Origin: Rhodobacteraceae bacterium HTCC2150
Lineage (GTDB): Bacteria; Pseudomonadota; Alphaproteobacteria; Rhodobacterales; Rhodobacteraceae
Length of the DNA stretch: 64,000 nt
Direction of reading: 5' to 3'
NCBI GenBank assembly: GCA_000169395.1
Contig: AAXZ01000001.1
Location: 806,001-870,000, forward strand
Positions 45,738-54,025 of the stretch are shown piece after piece (the stretch's first letter is position 1; every line of letters starts with the position of its first letter). Position numbers and translations under genes: made by a program. Under the pieces are notes generated by a model. That model searched no databases. It saw only the letters and a program-made list of their open reading frames with translations, and was not told the DNA's origin.

Positions 45738-45929
45738 GCCTCCGGCGGGGATATTTTTGCCCAGAAGAAATGAATTGTTAACCAAGAATATGACATAAGA
45801 AATTTACGGTACAGGCGGGGACGCCGATGGCCGTACCAGGAGAAGCGATTTGCTTTTCAAGACCCGCGCAGCCTTCATTGGATGCGTGGGTCTTTGTTTC
45901 TTCTGGCTCTAAATATCCCCGCCGGAGGC
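45738..45929. repeat. 192-bp element with 33-bp inverted-repeat ends
   Basis: Arms 45738-45770 and 45897-45929 are inverted copies with 29 of 33 positions matching; the four mismatches are contiguous. The arm core is GCCTCCGGCGGGGATATTT. The element fills the gap between the convergent quinone oxidoreductase and valS genes and encloses two hairpins. No target-site duplication is clear. It may be a MITE-like element or a family of intergenic repeats acting as a bidirectional terminator. Confidence 0.65.
45806..45897 (+). ncRNA. Candidate small RNA
   Basis: Two hairpins in tandem: GGTAC-A-GGC with GCC-GTACC (45809-45837), with an alternative inner hairpin GGCG-GGGA-CGCC, and GACCCGCGCA with TGCGTGGGTC (45861-45892) followed by TTTGTTT, which looks like a terminator. 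Upstream TTGTTA (45775) and TAAGAA (45797) could be -35 and -10 boxes. No coding potential. It fits no RNA family I can name. Confidence 0.4.
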
Positions 45930-45966
45930 TTCTTAGTTTGACCAAGCCGGCGAAGATAATTTGATT

Positions 45967-48900
45967 TTACGCAAGTTGTCCAAGGGCAATTTTGAGTTTG
46001 GCAGCTTCTTCTTCTTTGCTCGCCAAATTGGCGCGGGTTTCGTCAACAACTTCGTCCGGCGCGCTGGCGACAAAATTCGGGTTGTTCAATCGTCCTTTCA
46101 TCCCGCCAATTTCTTTTTCCAGCTTTTTCATCGTATTCTCAAGACGTGCTTTTTCTTCGGCAACATCGATGACATCCGCCAATGGCAAAGCAAATGTACC
46201 CCCAGACACACCAAGTGTCACCGCGCCGCTTTCAAAGATTTCAACTTCGGTAAGGGTCTCTATTCGTGCCAAACGCGTGATGAGGGATGCGTTTTGATCC
46301 CATGCTGAACGTGCCTCTGGGCTGATACCTTGGACAGCCAGTGGAATAAAGGCGCTGGCGGGTACACGCATTTGGGTGCGTACAGATCTGATTGTTTCGA
46401 TCATTTTTGTTACCCAAGTGAGTTCCGCGTCGGCTTTGGTATCCACCATTTCAGCCGTTGTGTAAGTTGGCCAATCTGTGTGGATTAACATTTTTGGTCG
46501 TTGCTTTTGGCCCCAAATTTCTTCTGTGATGAACGGCATGATGGGGTGCATCAGGATCAAGCATTGATCCAGTGCCCAAGCGTATGTTGCCAATGTTTCA
46601 GCCGCAGCTGCTGCATCTTCACCATCTAGAACTGGTTTGGTGTATTCCAAGTATTGCGAACAAAAGGTGCCCCAAACGAAAGCATACAGCGCATTGGCAG
46701 CATCGTTAAAACGGAAAGCGGCCAGCGCATCATCAACGGTTGCCAATGTTTTGGCGATTTCGCCTTTGATCCATTTGTTTAGCGGCAATTTCGTTTCCGG
46801 CGCATTATCAGTGTGCGGCAAAGCAAAGCTGCCTTTGAAATCGCCATAGCTGGCGGCATTCCATAGTTTCGTACCGAAGTTGCGATAGCCTGCGATGCGT
46901 TGCGTATCGAGCTTCAACGCGCCGCCGATAGAAGCCATGGACGCATTGGTGAATCGCAAAGCATCCGCGCCAAATTCGTCGATAATATCCAATGGGTCAA
47001 TGACGTTGCCCGTAGACTTGGACATCTTTTTACCTTTGGCATCGCGTACAAGGCCGTGCAGGTAAACCGTATCAAACGGGATTTCATCAACAACCGCTAT
47101 CTGCATCATCATCATGCGCGCCACCCAGAAAAACAGGATGTCTTGTCCGGTGATCAGCGTGGACGTTGGGAAGTATTTGTCCAACGCATCGGTTTGTTCG
47201 GGCCAACCCAAAGTTCCAATCGGCCAGAGGCCTGAGGAGAACCAAGTGTCGAGGACGTCTGGGTCGCGGCATAGACCGATTTCTGAGGCTTTGAATTTTC
47301 CACTTGGTAGTTCTATTGTGTCCCAACCAACACGGATTGTTCGATTTGAATTCGTGTGTCTGATTTTGAATTCGGGACCGCAGCCTTCTACGTTTTCAAT
47401 AATACTATCGGTACCATAGTACTTCTTGGCTTGTGCTTGTACTTCTTCAAAATTTGGAGCGCAGAATCTAACGAATCCATTTGACGATGGACCATTGGTC
47501 TCACTAATCCCACCCTCAGGAAATAGGGGCCCATACCAAACCGGAATCTGATGCCCCCACCAAAGTTGACGCGAGATGCACCAAGGCTCGATGTTTTCCA
47601 GCCAGTGGTAATAAACTTTTTCACCACTTTCGGGAATGATCTTAACCGTTCCGTCTTTGACCGCATCAAGAGCTGGGCCAACGATTTTGGCGGTGTCCAC
47701 AAACCATTGGTCAGTTAACATCGGCTCAATGACCACTTTGGAACGATCACCAAAGGGCTGCATCACGGGTTTATTTTCAACATAAGGAATGCTGGTCGTC
47801 GTCTCATTACCGTCATCATCTGTTGAAGTCTGATCAACCATCACGGCCAAACCTTCGGCGGTGATGTCGGCAATAACGGCTTTGCGCGCATCAAAGCGAT
47901 CAAGGCCACGGTATTCTTCTGGTACCATGTTCATCGCAGCAATTGACGCTTCGGTAAATTCAGCTTTGCCAATTGCGATAGCTTGAGCGGTGGTTGCTTC
48001 GTCAACATAGGGTGGGCCATAAGAACGCATATTCCCTTTGGTATCCATCAAGGAATACATTGGAATTCCACCGCGTTTTGCGACTTGGTAGTCGTTGAAA
48101 TCATGAGCACCCGTGATTTTCACCGCACCCGACCCAAAATCTTTGTCAGGGTATTCGTCAGTGATGATTGGGATCAAACGGCGCTGGGCCTTGGGGCCAA
48201 CGGGGATTTCACAAAGCATGCCAACGATGGGCGCGTACCGTTCATCTGTTGGATGAACTGCAACAGCACCGTCGCCCAACATGGTTTCAGGGCGTGTTGT
48301 GGCGATGGAAATATAGTCACGTTCCTCAGAAAGCGTTACGTTTCCATCCTCATCTTTTTCCTCGTACGTGTAAGTTGCGCCACCTGCGAGAGGATATTTG
48401 AAGTGCCACATGTGGCCCGCAACCTCGATGTTTTCCACTTCAAGATCGGAGATCGCAGTTTCAAAGTGTGGGTCCCAATTGACCAAACGCTTGCCGCGAT
48501 AGATCAAACCTTTGTTGTACATTTCAACAAATACTTTGATTACGGCATCAGGAAAGTTGCCGGACATTGTAAATGCCTCGCGGTCCCAATCACATGATGC
48601 ACCAAGGCGTTTTAGCTGGTTGATGATGGTGCCGCCGCTTTCGGCTTTCCATTCCCAAACTTTTTCCAAGAACGCCTCGCGGCCCATTTCAGCGCGGCTG
48701 GGCTGTTGCGTTTCGGCCAATTTGCGTTCCACAACCATCTGCGTAGCGATACCCGCGTGATCCGTGCCAGGCTGCCAAAGGGTGTCAAAGCCCTGCATGC
48801 GTTTCCAGCGGATCAGAATGTCCTGAAGCGTGTTGTTAAAGGCGTGACCGATGTGCAGGTTGCCCGTCACATTTGGCGGCGGGATCATGACTGAAAAACT

Positions 48901-49011
48901 GTCTTTACCATCACGGGCATTTGCACCAGCTGCGAAAGCCTTGGCATCTTCCCACTTGGCGTAAATCTTTGCCTCGGCTGTGGCCGCGTCAAACTTCTTT
49001 TCCATCGCCAT
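45967..49011 (-). CDS. valS: Valyl-tRNA synthetase
   Basis: Charges tRNA-Val and edits misacylated Thr. The 1014-aa class I enzyme has the HIGH motif in PPPNVTGNLHIGHAF, the CP1 editing domain, the KMSKS motif in GKKMSKSTGN, an anticodon-binding domain and a C-terminal coiled coil (about the last 65 residues). The start ATG at 49011 has AGGA upstream; the frame stays open about 78 codons further but without family resemblance. Confidence 0.96.
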   Translation of the reverse strand: MAMEKKFDAATAEAKIYAKWEDAKAFAAGANARDGKDSFSVMIPPPNVTGNLHIGHAFNNTLQDILIRWKRMQGFDTLWQPGTDHAGIATQMVVERKLAETQQPSRAEMGREAFLEKVWEWKAESGGTIINQLKRLGASCDWDREAFTMSGNFPDAVIKVFVEMYNKGLIYRGKRLVNWDPHFETAISDLEVENIEVAGHMWHFKYPLAGGATYTYEEKDEDGNVTLSEERDYISIATTRPETMLGDGAVAVHPTDERYAPIVGMLCEIPVGPKAQRRLIPIITDEYPDKDFGSGAVKITGAHDFNDYQVAKRGGIPMYSLMDTKGNMRSYGPPYVDEATTAQAIAIGKAEFTEASIAAMNMVPEEYRGLDRFDARKAVIADITAEGLAVMVDQTSTDDDGNETTTSIPYVENKPVMQPFGDRSKVVIEPMLTDQWFVDTAKIVGPALDAVKDGTVKIIPESGEKVYYHWLENIEPWCISRQLWWGHQIPVWYGPLFPEGGISETNGPSSNGFVRFCAPNFEEVQAQAKKYYGTDSIIENVEGCGPEFKIRHTNSNRTIRVGWDTIELPSGKFKASEIGLCRDPDVLDTWFSSGLWPIGTLGWPEQTDALDKYFPTSTLITGQDILFFWVARMMMMQIAVVDEIPFDTVYLHGLVRDAKGKKMSKSTGNVIDPLDIIDEFGADALRFTNASMASIGGALKLDTQRIAGYRNFGTKLWNAASYGDFKGSFALPHTDNAPETKLPLNKWIKGEIAKTLATVDDALAAFRFNDAANALYAFVWGTFCSQYLEYTKPVLDGEDAAAAAETLATYAWALDQCLILMHPIMPFITEEIWGQKQRPKMLIHTDWPTYTTAEMVDTKADAELTWVTKMIETIRSVRTQMRVPASAFIPLAVQGISPEARSAWDQNASLITRLARIETLTEVEIFESGAVTLGVSGGTFALPLADVIDVAEEKARLENTMKKLEKEIGGMKGRLNNPNFVASAPDEVVDETRANLASKEEEAAKLKIALGQLA

Positions 49012-49082
49012 AATCTTGATCCTGCGTGTTAGTTCCTTGGGTGAGGGATCAATTACCCAATGCAGCGGCCAAGGGAAAGGCT

Positions 49083-49772
49083 TTAGTCTGCTTTCACCGC
49101 TTTTGGTGTGATTTGAACTGGTGCCATTCGACGCACTTGCGGGCCAAAACTGCGGGAAACTGGCAATTCGCGACCATCCACAAGATGCGCCATCAAGCGG
49201 CCTTTGACACGCGACGTGCCGGAAAAGGCGTGGGCAGACATCCAATGAGAACGGTGAACTTGTTGCCCGGGGTAATTTGCCAATTCTTCTAGGGCATCAG
49301 AAAGACGCATATAGATCAAATCTTTGCCTTTGGCTGTCGTTACCTCAATGTAATGATCAAAGCTGCTAATTGAGATCAACGCGGATCCCAAAGTTGGAGG
49401 CAACCTATCCAAAAATGTGCATCGGTCAGGTACGGGGGCAGGTTTAATCATGCGTGGTTTTATTCGCATAATTATCACGCTGGAAATCAGGATGACCATG
49501 ACGCCCACATTCATAAACATCGTCGGTGAAAGAGGGATGTCAGAATTTGGATTAATAATTTTGTCGATTTGAACGACAAGTAAAAATATCGGGATGGCGG
49601 CCATGGCAATGGCAAAAACGATGCGTAGTATTGATTGCCAATTTGCAAATACCGGCAGGCGTTCGGACGTTAAAATGAACGTAACGGAAATTACCCATCC
49701 CGCCCCGATGCACAACGTCCAATATAATGCACGTGTAGCCAGATCCATGGTGTAAGTTTCAAACGGCCCCAT
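49083..49772 (-). CDS. Membrane-anchored LytTR-family regulator
   Basis: A 229-aa protein with four hydrophobic segments in the first 105 residues and a C-terminal LytTR DNA-binding domain (about 125-218; ISSFDHYIEVTTAKG and QVHRSHWMSAHAF). There is no receiver domain, so it should act as a one-component membrane regulator. An adjacent in-frame GTG at 49775 is an alternative start; the ribosome site is poor for both. It lies 71 bp upstream of valS and is divergent from two small membrane genes. Confidence 0.85.
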   Translation of the reverse strand: MGPFETYTMDLATRALYWTLCIGAGWVISVTFILTSERLPVFANWQSILRIVFAIAMAAIPIFLLVVQIDKIINPNSDIPLSPTMFMNVGVMVILISSVIIMRIKPRMIKPAPVPDRCTFLDRLPPTLGSALISISSFDHYIEVTTAKGKDLIYMRLSDALEELANYPGQQVHRSHWMSAHAFSGTSRVKGRLMAHLVDGRELPVSRSFGPQVRRMAPVQITPKAVKAD

Positions 49773-49970
49773 CACGACAAATAGGATGACCGTTAAGAAG
49801 TACCCGATGAGTTGTTCAGGTATATGCTATGGAGGAAGCGTTGTTTTATTGGGTTTTTGGGATGTGTCGTTCACGAAGGATAGCCTGTTGTTCACGTAAA
49901 TAGGGTTGAGCCAACTTTTGTTTGGGCGTTTTTGATAACGCAATTCCGCAGAACAGAAAAGGATTTGGCG

Positions 49971-50165
49971 ATGGAAAAGACATTTAACAATTTGGGTCGC
50001 TTTTTCGGCCGTATTACATTGGATCGCCGAGATCGTCTTGTGGTCGGTGTGGCCGGTTTGATGTTCGCCAATATTTTCTTAAGCAAATTGATCGGTCATG
50101 GCGCTGCAGCCTTCGTTGGATTGGCTCTTTTCTGGATTGCTCTGCGTTGGGGAGAAGGTAAATGA
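49971..50165 (+). CDS. Small one-TM protein
   Basis: A 64-aa protein with a basic N-terminal half (LGRFFGRITLDRRDRL) and one or two hydrophobic segments (about 22-55). AAGGA seven bases before ATG 49971 supports this start over earlier codons. Its stop overlaps the next start (ATGA). Divergent from the LytTR gene. Family not recognised. Confidence 0.68.
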   Translation: MEKTFNNLGRFFGRITLDRRDRLVVGVAGLMFANIFLSKLIGHGAAAFVGLALFWIALRWGEGK

Positions 50166-50674
50166 TTGACGGAATTTTAAACGGTGTGCCAACTTGGGTT
50201 TGGTTTTTGTTCGTCTTCCTTTTGATTTTGGGGTTGATCGATACGCGGGCCAGAAAGTCACCTTTGCATGTGTTCTATTTGCTGCCTTTGTTGGGGGCGA
50301 TGTCGTTGCGAGCGGTGAATGCTTTGGATGTTGTATTCGCTGTTTGGGGCGTTGTTCTGCTCGTTTACGTGTTTGGTGCGTGGGTTGGTTTTCGGGTTCA
50401 GAAAAAGTGGATTGTCGCAAAGTCCAGAATGTTCGTTTCACTGAAAGGGGAATGGCTGACTTTGGTGCAAATCATGTCCATTTTCGCGATCAATTTTGCC
50501 ACAGGTACGTTGAAGGCTGTCTCACCTGAGTTGTTAACCAGCACGACGTACCACATCATATTTGCGGCAATCGCTGCTATGGTTGCTGGATTGTTTGGTG
50601 GTCGCACGCTTTCAGTGGCGCTTGCACCAACAACCGAACTAGACGAAGTTCATCGCGTGGCTTTCGGTCTATAA
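50162..50674 (+). CDS. Multi-pass membrane protein of unknown function
   Basis: A 170-aa protein with about four to five hydrophobic segments and a short basic loop (KKWIVAKSRM). Translation is coupled to the preceding small gene. Small membrane genes beside a LytTR membrane regulator recall regulator/inhibitor pairs, but I see no sequence signature that proves it. The stop overlaps the convergent HD gene by 6 bp. Confidence 0.72.
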   Translation: MIDGILNGVPTWVWFLFVFLLILGLIDTRARKSPLHVFYLLPLLGAMSLRAVNALDVVFAVWGVVLLVYVFGAWVGFRVQKKWIVAKSRMFVSLKGEWLTLVQIMSIFAINFATGTLKAVSPELLTSTTYHIIFAAIAAMVAGLFGGRTLSVALAPTTELDEVHRVAFGL

Positions 50675-51289
50675 CGCGCGGTGTTCGGCGGCAGTCGGGT
50701 TTTGCAAGGCAACTTGCACGCCCGGCTGAACCACGTTGGGGTCATAGGGTGTGCGAGCAAATACTTCTCGTACCATTGGGGCAAAAAAGTCGATGTCCAG
50801 TGTTTCATAGTCTGGATTGAAACTGTTTTGATCCCATCGCGCACAAAAGGTCGCGCAATCGTCAAAATATTGGTGGTCTTTATACATGTCTCGTTTGTTT
50901 GGATCTGCGCCCACGTGCTCGCCATAATAAATGATTTGAAAATCGCCGTGTTTTTCAACAACCCAAGTGCATTGTTCGCGCACAAACGGGCGTAAAATGC
51001 TGGCGGCATATTCATCGTGATTGTAAGGCGCAAAAATGTCGCCGATGTCGTGCAGCAATGTGGATACGATCCAGTCAATGTCGGCACCATCCCGATAAGC
51101 CCGTGTTGCCGCCTGTAAGGAATGACCAAGGCGCGTAATTTTGTACCCTGAAAGCCCTTCATCCAACCCAACCAGTGCCTTTAACAGACGGTCTGCTGTG
51201 CCACGCGTGAATTCAATTTCATGTTCGGTCAGAAAGTCGTAATCTTCTTTGTCGCCGTCTTTCATTTCGACAAATTTAACATGATCCAT
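50669..51289 (-). CDS. HD-domain protein
   Basis: A 206-aa protein with an HD metal site: His56 in RLGHSLQAA, His80-Asp81 in TLLHDIGDIF, with further His at 91, 114 and 125. It could be a phosphohydrolase. The 24-residue spacing between His56 and His80 equals the one I recall for diiron HD oxygenases such as PhnZ, but the Tyr/Glu lid residues of PhnZ are not obvious here. No phosphonate genes are adjacent. Confidence 0.78.
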   Translation of the reverse strand: MDHVKFVEMKDGDKEDYDFLTEHEIEFTRGTADRLLKALVGLDEGLSGYKITRLGHSLQAATRAYRDGADIDWIVSTLLHDIGDIFAPYNHDEYAASILRPFVREQCTWVVEKHGDFQIIYYGEHVGADPNKRDMYKDHQYFDDCATFCARWDQNSFNPDYETLDIDFFAPMVREVFARTPYDPNVVQPGVQVALQNPTAAEHRAL

Positions 51290-51513
51290 TGGCTTTTCTT
51301 TCTTTCAAAGGCGGATGTCGCGCACGAAAACTGTTAGTTCTTCCGAGGGCTAGGTCAAGAAAATATTTCGCGTGCTTTGATATTTAACATTTTGGGCAAA
51401 TCATCTTCACCAAAAAGTTCACGCATCATGCTTGCCAAAGAAACGCACTTGGCTAAGTTTACGTCAAGCCATCTAACGGTGGGGCAGAAACATTTTTGTT
51501 GGATGATGAGATC

Positions 51514-52605
51514 GTGAAAAATTTATTGTCCAGAATTTTTGGTCTATTTTCAGAACAGGATGAAACGACAGTTGTCCCGTTGTCCAAAAGTCAGCGTGGA
51601 TCAATCACGCATATTATTATCTTGGATGGAACGCTAAGCCGTCTTGATAAAGGGTATGAAACCAATGCTGGTTTGGCTTATCTTTTGCTAAAAGAAGCTA
51701 CCACAAAGAATACCACGTCACTTTACTATGAACCGGGCTTGCAATGGAAACATTGGGGTGGCGCGCTTAGGGTGATGACGGGCAGTGGACTTGCTGATCA
51801 AATCAGGCGGGCCTATGGAGCGATCGCATCGCGCTATAGGCCCGGCGATAGAATAATCTTTTTAGGATATTCACGCGGGGCATTTGCTGTGCGTTCGTTG
51901 GCTGGCGCCATTGATTTGATTGGTTTGGTAAAGGCTGAACACGCAACTGAACGTAATATAAAACAAGCATGGCGATTGTACCGCGACGGTCCCAACACAA
52001 AGGCCGCCAAGGCGTTTGCGGCCGCCTATTGTCATGAGGCGGCGCCTATTGAAATGATGGGGGTGTGGGAAACCGTCAAATCCTTGGGCATCGTTTTGCC
52101 GTTCTTTTGGCGATTGTCACAACCAAAATATGCCTTTCACAATGATCAATTAGGCAAATCGATTGCAAATGGTTTTCACGCATTGGCGATCGATGAGCGA
52201 CGCGTTGCTTTCTCGCCGGTATTGTGGCGGTGCCCACCGAATTGGCAGGGCCATCTAGAACAGGTCTGGTTTAAAGGTGTTCACGGGGATATCGGCGGGC
52301 ATGTTGATGATTTTGCCGATGCGCGACCACTGGCAAATATTCCGCTGGTATGGATGTTAGAGCGGCTTGAAATGTGCGGCGTTGACTTGCCAGAAAACTG
52401 GCGTGCCAGCTATCCACAGGATGTCAGTGCGCCCTCACTTGGGATGAACCGCAGTTTTGGGAAATTCTTTTGGATGCGCCGCCGCCGGATCATAGGTCAA
52501 GATATTTCCGAGGCAAAGCACGCCAGTCTGGACATTACGGTTTTAGCACCAGACAAGTCGCAAGGCCTGTTGCATAGGTTTTTCCGTCCTCAACGCCGCG
52601 AATGA
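51514..52605 (+). CDS. DUF2235 alpha/beta-hydrolase
   Basis: A 363-aa protein of the DUF2235 family, which includes T6SS phospholipase effectors of Tle1 type. Seen: IIILDGTLSRL at the start of the fold, the nucleophile elbow GYSRGAFAVRSLAG (GxSxG), and KGVHGDIGGHVDDF containing the probable catalytic His and Asp. No signal peptide and no T6SS genes nearby. The start is GTG 51514 or TTG 51496; neither is strong. Its last 71 bp overlap the convergent thioesterase gene. Confidence 0.78.
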   Translation: MKNLLSRIFGLFSEQDETTVVPLSKSQRGSITHIIILDGTLSRLDKGYETNAGLAYLLLKEATTKNTTSLYYEPGLQWKHWGGALRVMTGSGLADQIRRAYGAIASRYRPGDRIIFLGYSRGAFAVRSLAGAIDLIGLVKAEHATERNIKQAWRLYRDGPNTKAAKAFAAAYCHEAAPIEMMGVWETVKSLGIVLPFFWRLSQPKYAFHNDQLGKSIANGFHALAIDERRVAFSPVLWRCPPNWQGHLEQVWFKGVHGDIGGHVDDFADARPLANIPLVWMLERLEMCGVDLPENWRASYPQDVSAPSLGMNRSFGKFFWMRRRRIIGQDISEAKHASLDITVLAPDKSQGLLHRFFRPQRRE

Positions 52606-53020
52606 TACCTTCGGCAACGCCGGTAGAGCGGCCTGAATGTTGGATGGTTCCGATGGCCTCAATTTCCATGCCAACCGGAATTGCGCGGGTGATGTTGGTT
52701 TTGAACTCCAGCGTTGTATATCCCGATCCTGCGGGTTGCATGGTTTGAACCGCGCACGACATCGTGCTGTCAAGAAGTGTGCCGTACCAACCGCCATGCA
52801 CACCACCCATGGGGTTCAAGCTAGAATATTGCGGGGCCCCTCGAAACACTACCCGACCTTTTTCAGCCGAATGAAGCCAAAAATTCAGTGTCTGTGAAAT
52901 TGGTGGTGCAGAGTATTTCCCTTCCAGAATGCCTTGGACAAACTCCAAGCCACTAATTTTCAACATTTCATTGAGCGATATAAGTTCTGACGGAGAGTCG
53001 ACAAAAAATGGTTCTGACAT
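52535..53020 (-). CDS. PaaI-family hotdog thioesterase
   Basis: A 161-aa single hotdog domain with the signature LNPMGGVHGGWYGTLLDSTMSCAV, in which the Asp is the catalytic acid of the PaaI group, and YTTLEFKTNITRAIPVG. It hydrolyses an unidentified acyl-CoA. AAAGG precedes the ATG. The final 71 bp lie antisense to the end of the DUF2235 gene. Confidence 0.85.
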   Translation of the reverse strand: MSEPFFVDSPSELISLNEMLKISGLEFVQGILEGKYSAPPISQTLNFWLHSAEKGRVVFRGAPQYSSLNPMGGVHGGWYGTLLDSTMSCAVQTMQPAGSGYTTLEFKTNITRAIPVGMEIEAIGTIQHSGRSTGVAEGIIRGVEDGKTYATGLATCLVLKP

Positions 53021-53071
53021 TGCTGGCCTTTTGAGGTCTTATAAAAAGTAACAGATCAAAGGCTAGTATTG

Positions 53072-53935
53072 TTAAGCCACCTTTTCCAGCGTCATCTGTG
53101 CCTGAATGCCCATTGCGTGACAAACTTCGCGCGTTAAGTGGGGTTTATTGAGCGTGTAAAAATGCAAATCCTCTACACCGCCCTCGATCAAGTGACTGCA
53201 AAGCTCGGTGGCTAAGGCAATTGATAAAAGTTCCTCGCGATCATCACGCATAGCTTTTTCATAGGCTTCATCCAGCCATGTTGGAATAACCGCACCACTA
53301 CGGGCGGCAAATCCACGAATTTTCTTCCAACTATCAATCGGTAAAATGCCAGGAACAATCGGTGCAGCAATGCCAGCGGCCGCGCATTTGTCGCGAAAAC
53401 GGAAAAATGTATCGGCCTCAAAGAAGAACTGCGTGATTGCCGATGAGGCGCCTGCATCGATTTTGCGTTTCAACCATTCAACGTCGGCATCCGTGCCGCG
53501 TGCATCTGGATGTGGGTCTGGATAGGCGCCAACGCGAATGTTGAAATCGCTCGTTTCAGAAAGAGCCGCAATGAGTTCAACAGAATTTGCAAAGCCATCT
53601 TTATGGGGAATGAATTTGTTCTGACCTTTCGGCGCATCGCCACGAAGGGCTACGATGTCTTTTATTCCTGCCGCCGCATAGGCGCTGGCGATCTTCAGCG
53701 TTTCTGTCCGACTTGCGTCAACACAGGTCAAATGTGCCGCAACTTTCAAGCCATAGTTTTTGTTGATGGCCGCCACCGCTTCGTGAGTTAGTTTGCGCGT
53801 TGTTCCGCCAGCGCCATAAGTGACCGATACAAAATTCGGATCGAGTGGCGCCAAATCTTTGACAGTCTTCCAAAGGCGGAAACTAGCGTCCAAAGACTGT
53901 GGCGGAAAGAATTCAAATGAAACATTCGGTGTCAT
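53072..53935 (-). CDS. metF: 5,10-methylenetetrahydrofolate reductase
   Basis: FAD enzyme making 5-methyl-THF for methionine synthesis. The 287-aa barrel has MTPNVSFEFFPPQ with the catalytic Glu, FVSVTYGAGG, AHLTCVDA and DIVALRGDAPKG. ATG 53935 has AAAGGG upstream; a longer open frame is not used. Divergent from a LysR regulator of MetR type. Confidence 0.95.
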   Translation of the reverse strand: MTPNVSFEFFPPQSLDASFRLWKTVKDLAPLDPNFVSVTYGAGGTTRKLTHEAVAAINKNYGLKVAAHLTCVDASRTETLKIASAYAAAGIKDIVALRGDAPKGQNKFIPHKDGFANSVELIAALSETSDFNIRVGAYPDPHPDARGTDADVEWLKRKIDAGASSAITQFFFEADTFFRFRDKCAAAGIAAPIVPGILPIDSWKKIRGFAARSGAVIPTWLDEAYEKAMRDDREELLSIALATELCSHLIEGGVEDLHFYTLNKPHLTREVCHAMGIQAQMTLEKVA

Positions 53936-53994
53936 GTCGCGGCCCTTTATATATGTTGGTTCTTGTATTTCACGCGATCTAACATTAAACAAAT

Positions 53995-54018
53995 TCATAA
54001 TATTCAAGATAATTATGA
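53995..54018. promoter_or_regulatory. Inverted repeat TCATAAT-N10-ATTATGA (LTTR box candidate)
   Basis: Perfect 7-bp arms ending 7 bp before the LysR-type start, in the 90-bp metF/regulator intergenic region. The spacing and T-N-A symmetry fit a LysR-type autoregulatory site, though not the exact TGAA-N5-TTCA of E. coli MetR. Confidence 0.5.
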
Positions 54019-54025
54019 GGCTGGT

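Noticed and set aside
47983-48597. 204-codon plus-strand frame inside valS
   Set aside because: Antisense shadow of the strongly conserved valS core, with no start signal or known motif.
49012-49245. Possible 78-residue N-terminal extension of valS
   Set aside because: No resemblance to ValRS, it overlaps the LytTR gene, and the ATG at 49011 has a ribosome site.
51514-52605. DUF2235 protein as part of a type VI secretion locus
   Set aside because: No VgrG, Hcp, PAAR or immunity-like gene lies nearby.
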